A stretch of DNA of 64,000 nt from G963720515 sp963720515 (GTDB taxonomy: Bacteria; Actinomycetota; Thermoleophilia; Gaiellales; Gaiellaceae), in NCBI GenBank assembly GCA_963720515.1, contig OY970397.1, positions 806,001 through 870,000 of the forward strand, read 5' to 3'. Below, piece by piece: positions 41,086 to 48,008 of the stretch. Below the pieces are notes generated by a model. It saw nothing but the letters and a program-made list of their open reading frames with translations, was not told the origin of the DNA and ran no database searches. Numbering within the stretch: position 1 is the stretch's first letter; each line of letters starts with the position of its first letter. Position numbers and translations under genes: made by a program.

Positions 41086-42149
41086 GACGCGGCGAGCTTG
41101 TAGACCCGTCCTGCGGAGTGCGCGAGGAGATAGAGGTCGCCGTTCGGGCCCTCGCCGAAGGACGAGAGCGTGCCCGGCACGTCGAGGGTGGGCTGCCGCC
41201 GCGCCCCCTTGCCCGGCGCGTAGCTCCACACCTCACCGGTGCAGTAGTCGCCGAAGAAGTAGCGGCCCTGGGCGGCCGCGACGGTCTTGCCGCGGTAGAC
41301 GTAGCCGCCGGTGACCGAGCAGCGTCCGGCCCCGTGGTCGTAGGTGTGGATCGGCATGACGAGCCGGCTTCGGCTGTAGAGGCGCGTGCCGCCGCTGTAC
41401 AGGCTCGATCCCTCGAAACGGCGCCAGCCGTAGTTCTCGAGCCCGGTGCGGCCCGGCCGCCACAGGTCGATCTCCTCGTGGGCGTCCTGGCCGACGTCGC
41501 CGATCCACATGACGCCGGTCTTCCGGTCGAACGCGTAGCGCCACGGGTTGCGCAGGCCGAGCGCGACGATCCGCACGGCGCGCGTGCGGACGTTGATCCG
41601 CAGCAGCTTGCCGAGCCGGGTGCGCATGCTCTGCGCGCGGTTGCCGGGGTCGCCGCCCGCGCCGCCGTCGCCGAGTCCGAGGAAGAGGTAGCCGTTGTGG
41701 AACGCGATGTGCCCGCCGTTGTGGTTCGAGAAGGGCTGGTTCACGGCGAGGATCCGGCGCGCGCTCGAGAGGACGGCGCGGTCGCCCCTCACGGTGTACT
41801 GGACGATCCGCGTGTCGCCCGACGGGTTCGTGAAGCTCGCGTAGACGCGCGGCACCGACGGGTAGCGCGGGTGGAGCGCGAACGACAGGAGCCCCTGCTC
41901 GCCGCAGCACGAGATCCGGCCGCGCAGGTCGAGGAACGACTTCGCGAGCAGCGTGCCGTTCTGGACGATCCGCACGCGGCCGGTCTGCTCGGCGACGTAG
42001 ATCCGGCCCGGCTGCGAGGGCGTCGAGGCAACGTCCACAGGCTGGTCGAGGCCGTCCGTCACGAGGCGCAGGCCGAGCCCCGCCTGGGCGGGCGCGGCGA
42101 CGGCACAGGCGGCGAGAGCAGCGAGAACGAGGGCGAGACGAGCGCGCAT
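41082..42149 (-). CDS. PQQ-type sugar dehydrogenase-like secreted protein (copy B)
   Basis: 355 residues; signal peptide MRARLALVLAALAACAVAAPAQA with no lipobox, so it is probably released. The same propeller as copy A, in the same motif order: GLDQPVDVASTPSQPGRIYVAEQTGRVRIVQNG, SCCGEQGLLSFALHPRYP, QPFSNHNGGHIAFHNGYLFLGLGDGGAGGDPGNRAQ, ALGLRNPWRYAFDRKTGVMWIGDVGQDAHEEIDLW, CSVTGGYVYRGKTV. Tandem duplication with copy A. A candidate -10 (TACCCT) stands before the ATG. Confidence 0.9.
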   Translation of the reverse strand: MRARLALVLAALAACAVAAPAQAGLGLRLVTDGLDQPVDVASTPSQPGRIYVAEQTGRVRIVQNGTLLAKSFLDLRGRISCCGEQGLLSFALHPRYPSVPRVYASFTNPSGDTRIVQYTVRGDRAVLSSARRILAVNQPFSNHNGGHIAFHNGYLFLGLGDGGAGGDPGNRAQSMRTRLGKLLRINVRTRAVRIVALGLRNPWRYAFDRKTGVMWIGDVGQDAHEEIDLWRPGRTGLENYGWRRFEGSSLYSGGTRLYSRSRLVMPIHTYDHGAGRCSVTGGYVYRGKTVAAAQGRYFFGDYCTGEVWSYAPGKGARRQPTLDVPGTLSSFGEGPNGDLYLLAHSAGRVYKLAAS

Positions 42150-42286
42150 GGACGTCTCAGGGTACGCAAGGCCCCGGCGCGCGGCGTCACCCCAAGCGCG
42201 CTCCTTCCGAAATCTTGACGAACCCCCGCGAGGCCTCGGCGGCCGGGCGGCGCCCTGCTCCGATCGGCGCGCGCCCGGTCCCCCAC

Positions 42287-42390
42287 GTGCCCCCAAGGGG
42301 GCGCGAGCCCCCCTGGGACTCACGCTACCGGCGGACGTGGCCCGCGTTTGTGCCGAGTTCGTGCCGGAAGTGCGCCGGAAGTCCGCGGCC
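42287..42390 (+). repeat. Dispersed element copy 7, diverged, downstream of the MFS gene
   Basis: GCCCCCAAGGGGGCGCG hairpin, CACGCTACCGGCGG, CCCGCGTTTGTGCCGAG, CGTGCCGGAAGTGCGCCGG. Lower similarity, but the order hairpin - GCTA(T/C)CGGCG - GCG(T/C)GTTTGT - GTGCCGGA is kept. The right side points to the MFS stop at 42412. Confidence 0.6.
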
Positions 42391-42411
42391 CGCCCGCCGT
42401 TACCGCGGACG

Positions 42412-43748
42412 TCAGCTCGCGGGCGCCGCCGGGGCGTCCGCGGGCATGTGCACACGCGAGTCGTACTTCCGGAACGCGGGCAGCGCTATCGCGCAGATGC
42501 CGACCCCGATGACGCAGAGGATCCCGCCCGACACGATCGACGTCCGCACCGTCGTGAGCGTCGCGACGACGCTCGCCTCGAGGTCGCCGAGGATCGGGCC
42601 GCTCGACCAGCTCACCTGCTCGATCCCGGCGAGGCGGCCGCGCATCCGGTCGGGGATCGTCTGGTTCCAGATCACGCCGCGGAAGATCCCGCTCACCGTG
42701 TCGCTCGCGCCGGCGAACCCGAGGGCGACCAGCGCGACCGCGAGGTTCGGGGCGAGCCCGACGACCGTGATCCCGACGCCCCAGCCGGCCGCGGCGAGGA
42801 TCACGGCGAGGCCGTGCCGGTGCACACGGTTCGTCCAGCCGCTCGTGAGCGTCGCGCAGAGCGAGCCGACCGACGGCGCCGCATAGAGCAGCCCGAGCAC
42901 CGCCGGCCCTCCGAACTCGCCTGCGCGAAGGCCGGGAAGAGCGCGTTCGACATCCCGAAGAACATGGCCACGATGTCCACGATGTACGTGCCGAGGAGCT
43001 CGGGCCTGTTCCGGGCGTAGCGCACGCCCTCGACGATCCGGGCCATGCTCGGCCGCTCGGCGTCCGCCGGCGGCGGCACCGATCGCATGAGGTTCAGCGC
43101 CAGGAGCGAGCAGCCGAACGTGGCGACGTCGAGACCGTACGTCGCGGGGAGCCCGACGACCGCGATGAGGACGCCGCCGAGCGCCGGCCCAGCGACCGCG
43201 CCGACGTTCAGCCGGAACGAGGAGAGGGCGCCGGCGGCGGTCAGCTCGTGCTTCTCGACGAGCCGCGGCTCGAGGGCGTCGAGCGGCGGCCGCTGGATCC
43301 CGTAGAACGCCGCGGCGAGCGGCGCGGCGACGAAGAGCACCCAGAGCTGTGGGCTCGGAAGCAGCGAGTTCACCAGCAGAAGCACCGAGCTGAGCGCGAG
43401 CCCGAGGTCGGCGAACTGCACCAGCCTGCGCCGGTCGACGTAGTCCGCGAGCGCGCCGCCGAGGAACGGCATGAGAAGGATCGGGGGCAGCTCGACGAGC
43501 GAGATCAGGCCGACGGTCAGCGACGAGCCACTTAGGTCGTACGCCTGGAACGGCACCGCCACGTACGTGACCATCGAGCCGAGCAGCGAGAGCCCCTGGC
43601 CGATGAAGAGCAGGCGGAAGTCGCGGTGCCGCCGGAGCGGCCCGATGTCGATGGTCGCGAGCTGCGCCGCGCGCCGGAAGCGCCCGCCCGGCTCGATCGG
43701 CGGGACCGGCCCCAGCCGCTCGCTTTCGGGAAATTCCGGGCCGCTCAC
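42412..43748 (-). CDS. MFS transporter, EntS/DHA3-type, frameshifted in this sequence
   Basis: About 446 residues over two frames. First part: LRRHRDFRLLFIGQGLSLLGSMVTYVAVPFQAYDLSGSSLTVGLISLVELPPILLMPFLGGALADYVDRRRLVQFADLGLALSSVLLL; the second continues EFGGPAVLGLLYAAPSVGSLCATLTSGW and AFAGASDTVSGIFRGVIWNQTIPDRMRGRLAGIEQVSWSSGPILGDLEASVVATL. One missing base near 42925 joins FPAFAQA to EFGGP. This type exports siderophores, macrolides or other hydrophobic compounds. GTG 43748 is 7 nt after AATACT. Confidence 0.9.
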
Positions 43749-43799
43749 GCGCCGGAGTATTGCGGCCGTCCCACCCCGCTCGCCTGACATTCGGCGCGC

Positions 43800-43819
43800 G
43801 CCGATCGCTGACGATCGGC
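43800..43819. terminator. Hairpin between two minus-strand genes
   Basis: GCCGATCG-ctga-CGATCGGC, perfect 8 bp stem, 25 bp after the stop of the upstream minus-strand gene (43844). Likely ends its transcription before the MFS promoter. Confidence 0.5.
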
Positions 43820-43843
43820 AATGCGCCCGGGCGCCCGCCGCCC

Positions 43844-44287
43844 CTACGGAATCCGTCCGCGCAGCGCCCCGATGCCCGTCTCGACGCCGGTGACGACCAG
43901 GCCCAGCGCGCCGCCGACGCCGAGCACCTTCACGACCAGGAGGAGGCCGACGGGCGGGTCGGAGCGCTCGGGATGGAGCGGCTCGCCGACCGCGGCGATC
44001 GTGTAGTACGCGCCGATCACGGCGAGGCCGAAGCCGGCAAACGCGAGAAACGGACGCCGCTCGACGAGCGCGACGATCGTGAGGACGGCCTGGGCGACCA
44101 TCGCGAGGAGCGGCGGCGAGAGGAGCGTGCCGCGCGAGAGCCACTCATCGCCCACCTTCTCCGGGTCCCCGACCCCGTGGAACTCGGCCGGCCAGCCGCG
44201 CCAGACGGCGACGAAGGTGAGCACGACCCAGAGGACGAGCAGCGCGATCGAGCACGCGATGAGGCGTCGCGGCCACGGATTCGGCAC
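43844..44287 (-). CDS. Membrane protein, four helices
   Basis: 147 residues from GTG 44287. Helices at about 9-27, 57-76, 80-98 and 115-137; the loop between helices 1 and 2 (FHGVGDPEKVGDEWLSRGTLLSPP) is outside. Similar in size to small DUF998-type proteins but without clear family motif. Divergent from the flippase-like gene; start codons 57 bp apart. Confidence 0.75.
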   Translation of the reverse strand: MPNPWPRRLIACSIALLVLWVVLTFVAVWRGWPAEFHGVGDPEKVGDEWLSRGTLLSPPLLAMVAQAVLTIVALVERRPFLAFAGFGLAVIGAYYTIAAVGEPLHPERSDPPVGLLLVVKVLGVGGALGLVVTGVETGIGALRGRIP

Positions 44288-44344
44288 GGCCGGACGCTAC
44301 CGAACCGGACGGGCGGCAGCGCTCCACCCGTCTACAGTGGCCCG

Positions 44345-45328
44345 ATGCCGCGCCTCCGCGAGCTCCTCGCCAACCGGCGCCTCGTCGTCGGGCTCCAGAT
44401 CGGCTTCGTCGTGGTCTTCTCGGTCGTCCTCGCGTACTTCCTGCGGGACGCCTGGCATGACGCCCTGCCGCTCCTCGAGGACGCCGACCCGGTGGACATC
44501 GCGATCGCGCTCGGGGCGCTCGCCGCCTACTACCTGCTCTTCGTCATCGGCTGGATGATCATCCTCGCCGGCCTGGGGATCCGGATCGGCTACCCGCTCG
44601 CCCTCGGCGCGGAGATGGCGTCCATGCTCGCGAAGTACGTCCCGGGAACGATCTGGACACCGCTCGCGCGCGTCCTCTGGCTCCGGCGCGCCGGCATACG
44701 CCAGACGCCCGAGGTGGTCGGCTCGATCGCGCTCGAGGCCGGCCTCTCGGCGATCGCCGGCGTCCTCGTGTTCGCGTTCGGCGCGGCGTGGGTGGGCGTG
44801 AACCCCGCGATCCTGGCGGGCCTCTTCAGCTTCGCCGTTCTCGTCGCGGTCCTCCTCAACCCCACGATCTTCAACCGCCTCCTCACCGCGATCTTCGCCC
44901 GCTTCGGCGGCGCCGCGCTCCCGCCGCTCACCTACCGGAGGATGGTCGCGCTGCTCGGCTACTACGCCATGACGTGGCTCGTCGGCGGCGTCGCGCTTCT
45001 CTACCTCACGCGCTCGCTCGGCTCCGACCCCGGCTGGTCGTCTGTCCCGTACCTCGGCGGGACCGCGGCGGTCGGGGCGATCGTGACCGTGCTGAGCATC
45101 TTCGCTCCGTCCGGGCTCGGCGTCCGCGAGGCCTCGATGTACGGCCTGCTCCTCGCCGTCGTCCCGTCGAGCGTCGCCCTCGGTGTGACGGTGCTGAACC
45201 GCCTCGCGATCACGCTCGTCGAGGCAGCCCTCCTCGCGGTCGGGATCGTCTACTGGACCGTGCGGAAGCGGCGCTCGGGCCCCGGCACGTGGCCGGAGCC
45301 CGAGCCCGAAGGCGTTACGGAAGCGTGA
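44345..45328 (+). CDS. Lysylphosphatidylglycerol-synthase-type (UPF0104) membrane protein
   Basis: 327 residues, about eight helices: VGLQIGFVVVFSVVLAYF, ALGALAAYYLLFVIGWMIILAGLGI, EMASMLAKYVPGTIWTPLARVLWLRRAG (the conserved YxPGxIW motif of this fold), and FAPSGLGVREASMYGLLLAVVPSSVALGVTVLNRLAITLVEAALL (GLGxREA motif). These proteins are lipid or polyprenol-linked glycan flippases or transferase membrane domains. A TACAGT box ends 6 nt before the ATG. A paralogue is at 14747-15671. Confidence 0.85.
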   Translation: MPRLRELLANRRLVVGLQIGFVVVFSVVLAYFLRDAWHDALPLLEDADPVDIAIALGALAAYYLLFVIGWMIILAGLGIRIGYPLALGAEMASMLAKYVPGTIWTPLARVLWLRRAGIRQTPEVVGSIALEAGLSAIAGVLVFAFGAAWVGVNPAILAGLFSFAVLVAVLLNPTIFNRLLTAIFARFGGAALPPLTYRRMVALLGYYAMTWLVGGVALLYLTRSLGSDPGWSSVPYLGGTAAVGAIVTVLSIFAPSGLGVREASMYGLLLAVVPSSVALGVTVLNRLAITLVEAALLAVGIVYWTVRKRRSGPGTWPEPEPEGVTEA

Positions 45329-45455
45329 CGAACTGCTGGAGGAACGACCGCGCCGACGCGGTGTCCATCCGGTAGTCCACGTTCGTCGCGCGGCAGGGCG
45401 TGTCGCCCGTGACCGTGACCGCCGCGATGACGTTCGGAGTCGCGCCAGCGTAGCC
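45315..45455 (-). pseudogene. Remnant of the C-terminus of a trypsin-like secreted protease
   Basis: The minus-strand frame reads ATPNVIAAVTVTGDTPCRAT, NVDYRMDTASARSFLQQFVTLP and TAA. To my recollection this resembles the C-terminal end of secreted chymotrypsin-family proteases of high-GC actinobacteria (GDxxCRATNxxYRxDTxSARxFLxxFVTLP). Upstream on the minus strand the frame runs into the promoter of the hydrolase and no catalytic triad is found, so only about 45 residues survive. Its stop overlaps the end of the flippase gene. Confidence 0.5.
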
Positions 45456-45506
45456 CGGACGATTTCTCGACGAAAGGTTTGACCGGTTCCGAACTACACT
45501 GGCCCG

Positions 45507-46334
45507 GTGACCGAGTTCACCGTCGAGCGCGACGGCGGCGTGATCGGCGGCTGGCGCGCCGGGTCGGGCACGCCCGCGCTCGTCCTCCACGGCGGGCCGG
45601 GCCTCACGGACGTGACCGAGGGGCTCGCGGCCGAGCTCGGCGACCATTTCGAGACCTTCCGCTATCAGCAGCGCGGCCTGCCGCCGTCGACCGTCGAGGG
45701 TCCGTACTCGGTGGACGGCCACGTCGCGGACGCACTCGCGGTGCTCGACGCCTTCGAGACCGAGCGCGCCTGGGTCGTCGGGCACTCCTGGGGCGGCCAC
45801 CTGGCCATGCACGTCGCCGTCGCCGCGCCCGAGCGGATCGCGGCGCTCGTCCTCGTGGATCCGCTCGGCGCGGTCCCGGACGGCGGCGAGGCCGACCTCG
45901 AGGCGCACTTCGCCGCGCAGCTTCCGAGCGACCTCGCTGCCCGCATGGCCGCGCTCGACGAGCGCCTGCTGCGCGGCGAGGGCAGCCCGGAGGACGGACG
46001 CGAGATGATGGCGGCGGTCTGGCCGTACTACTTCGCCCGGCCCGAGGCGGCGCCGCCTATGCCCGAGACGGACATGAACATCACGGACTACTCGGACACC
46101 TGGGTGTCCATCCGTGAGCACTTCGACCGCGGCACGCTCGTGAACGGCCTCCCGTCGCTCGACTGTCCGACGCTGTTCGTCCTCGGGCGCAACGGCCCGA
46201 TCCCGCCCAAGTGGGGCGAGCTGAGCGCGGCGCTCGTCCCGGGCGCACGCGTCGAGATCGTCGAGGCCTGCGGCCACTTCCCGTGGCTCGAGCAGCCGGG
46301 TGCGCTCAGGCGCGCGGTTGCGGACCTGCTCTAG
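45507..46334 (+). CDS. Alpha/beta hydrolase, prolyl-aminopeptidase-like
   Basis: 275 residues from GTG 45507. Oxyanion HGGPGLTDV, RYQQRGLPPST, nucleophile elbow WVVGHSWGGHLAMHVA (Ser in GHSWGG), acid in LDCPTLFVLGRNGP region, and His in EACGHFPWLEQPGAL. GHSWGG and HGGPG are typical of proline iminopeptidases, but small-molecule hydrolases share them. A TACACT box ends 6 nt before the GTG. Stop shared with the convergent ATPase gene as CTAG. Confidence 0.88.
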   Translation: MTEFTVERDGGVIGGWRAGSGTPALVLHGGPGLTDVTEGLAAELGDHFETFRYQQRGLPPSTVEGPYSVDGHVADALAVLDAFETERAWVVGHSWGGHLAMHVAVAAPERIAALVLVDPLGAVPDGGEADLEAHFAAQLPSDLAARMAALDERLLRGEGSPEDGREMMAAVWPYYFARPEAAPPMPETDMNITDYSDTWVSIREHFDRGTLVNGLPSLDCPTLFVLGRNGPIPPKWGELSAALVPGARVEIVEACGHFPWLEQPGALRRAVADLL

Positions 46335-47482
46335 GCGAGCTCGTCGGAGCGCCGCCCCACCCAGGCGGCGAAGAACGGCTCCGCGATCGCCCACGAACCG
46401 TCCGGACGTTTGGCGACGAGCTCCCGGTTCGCGAGGCCGCGCAGCGCCTTCTGGGCGTTCGTCGCGCCGCGCAGGTTGTGGCGCACTCGGTACGGCCCGG
46501 AGTACGGGCGGCCCGGCTCGGCGGCCAGCGCCTGGAGGAGCACGCGCTGCCCGGCCGGCGAGCCGTCCCAGAGCAGCGAGAAGTGCGCGTGCTCGGAGCG
46601 CAGGACGCCCGCGAGCCCGGTCTCGACCTCCTCGACGCCCGCCTTCCTGCCGGCCGCGGCCCACGTGAAGTAGCAGAGCTCCTGGGTCGCGTACGGGTGC
46701 CCGTCGGTGAGCTCGAGGATCCGGTCGAGCGCCGCGTCGTCCACCCGCTTGCCGCTCGCCGCGAACCGCTCGGCGACGTAGCCGCGGAAGAGGTCGGGCG
46801 CGATGACCCCGAGCTCGAGCTGCTTGGCGCTCCGCCAGAACGGCTCGTTCTCGTCGTTGAAGATCCGCTCCATCATGTGCCGCTTCGACCCGAGGTAGAA
46901 GTGCGCGACCTCGGGCTGCTCCTGGAACACCGAGCGCATGAGCTTCGGGAGGTGCGGGTCGATGTCCACGATCTCCTGGAACTCGTCGAAGACCACGACC
47001 ACGCGGCGCTTGCGGTCGGCGGCGAGCTCGCCGGGCAGCTCGAGGAGCCGCTCGAGCGTCGCGTTCACGTCCTCGGAGGAGTGACCCGCGGCGAACGTGA
47101 ACCCGAGCGACGCGTCGTTCGGGTCGACCGTGATGACGGGCGTGAGGCGCAGGCCGCGGAAGAGCCCGGCGACGCGGTCGCGCGCGCGATCCGCGGCCGA
47201 GGCCACGTCGTCGTGCACCGTCTTCGCCAGCTTCTCGGCGAGCTGCTCGCGGGTCGGGGTGGTCATGAGGTTCACATGCGCGACAAGGATCCGCCGGCGA
47301 TGGAGCTCCTCCTGGACGCGCCAGACGAGCGAGGTCTTCCCGTAGCGGCGCGGCGCGAGGACGACGACGTCCTGGCCGTTTCGCGCGTCCGCGACGAGCT
47401 CCGCGATCTCCTCCGCCCGGTCGGTGAACGCGTCGTCGAGCGCGAGCGCGCCGTAGCGGAACGGGTTGGTCAGCTCGGCCAT
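46331..47482 (-). CDS. AAA+ ATPase of the archaeal STAND-like type
   Basis: 383 residues from ATG 47482: NPFRYGALALDDAFTDRAEEIAEL, Walker A LAPRRYGKTSLVWRVQEEL, Walker B VVVVFDEFQEIV, sensor FYLGSKRHMMERIFNDENEPFWRSAKQLELGVI, then PDLFRGYVAERFAASGKRVDDAALDRILELTDGHPYATQELCYFTW and a winged-helix-like C-terminus (NAQKALRGLANRELVAKR). PF01637-like proteins occur beside mobile or defence genes in archaea and bacteria; the role here is unknown. A perfect TATAAT -10 stands ten bases before the ATG. Confidence 0.88.
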   Translation of the reverse strand: MAELTNPFRYGALALDDAFTDRAEEIAELVADARNGQDVVVLAPRRYGKTSLVWRVQEELHRRRILVAHVNLMTTPTREQLAEKLAKTVHDDVASAADRARDRVAGLFRGLRLTPVITVDPNDASLGFTFAAGHSSEDVNATLERLLELPGELAADRKRRVVVVFDEFQEIVDIDPHLPKLMRSVFQEQPEVAHFYLGSKRHMMERIFNDENEPFWRSAKQLELGVIAPDLFRGYVAERFAASGKRVDDAALDRILELTDGHPYATQELCYFTWAAAGRKAGVEEVETGLAGVLRSEHAHFSLLWDGSPAGQRVLLQALAAEPGRPYSGPYRVRHNLRGATNAQKALRGLANRELVAKRPDGSWAIAEPFFAAWVGRRSDELA

Positions 47483-47492
47483 ACCGAGCGGT

Positions 47493-47498
47493 ATTATA
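47493..47498 (-). promoter_or_regulatory. TATAAT -10 box of the ATPase gene
   Basis: Consensus -10 on the minus strand inside GGTATAATACC, a near-palindrome in an otherwise GC-rich area. Spacing of ten bases to the ATG leaves only a few leader bases. No clear -35. Confidence 0.55.
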
Positions 47499-47517
47499 CC
47501 CGACTGGATAGGACGGA

Positions 47518-47931
47518 CTAGGGCCGGAACTCGGGGAAGCGCTCGAGCCCGTCGTCCGGCAGCGGCTCCCACGCCGCCGCGTACGCGACGTACTGGCGGT
47601 ACTCGGGCCGCACGCCCGGGTCGCCGTCGATCGCGCCGAGCCGGACACCCTTCACCTCGTCGTCGTCCGCGCTCTGGCTCCAGAGGGACGAGCCGCACTC
47701 CGAGCAGAACGCCTTGGCCCAGCCGTTCGGCGGCTGCCAGTACTTGACGAGCTCCTTCCCCTGGAGGATCCGGAGCGAGCCGGGACTGACGCGCGCCTGC
47801 GCCGACGCGGCCGTACCGGTGCGCCGCTGGCAGCGCGTGCAGTGGCAGTAGCTCGCCCGGCCGAGCGCCTCGGTGATCTCGAAGCGCACGCCCCCGCAGA
47901 GGCAGCCGCCGGTGAGCGGGAGGTCGGGCAC
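47518..47931 (-). CDS. GFA/CENP-V family zinc protein
   Basis: 137 residues from GTG 47931: GGCLCGGVRFEI, YCHCTRCQRRTGT, and KAFCSECGSSLW hold the Cys ligands for two zinc sites typical of the glutathione-dependent formaldehyde-activating (GFA) family. Most members are of unknown function; formaldehyde activation is shown only for one. The gene is followed 36 bp later by the ATPase gene in the same direction. Confidence 0.9.
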   Translation of the reverse strand: MPDLPLTGGCLCGGVRFEITEALGRASYCHCTRCQRRTGTAASAQARVSPGSLRILQGKELVKYWQPPNGWAKAFCSECGSSLWSQSADDDEVKGVRLGAIDGDPGVRPEYRQYVAYAAAWEPLPDDGLERFPEFRP

Positions 47932-48008
47932 GCCCGCAGCCTAGAGCACGACGGCCGGCACCAGAGCCGCGAGGTGCGACTCCGGCGCCGGCCGCGCGCG
48001 GGAGAGGC

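Noticed and set aside
43784..43819. Element copy before the MFS gene (TGACATTCGGCGCG)
   Set aside because: Matches only about ten bases of the element end and lacks the GTGTCTGTCACGG core; treated as a hairpin only.
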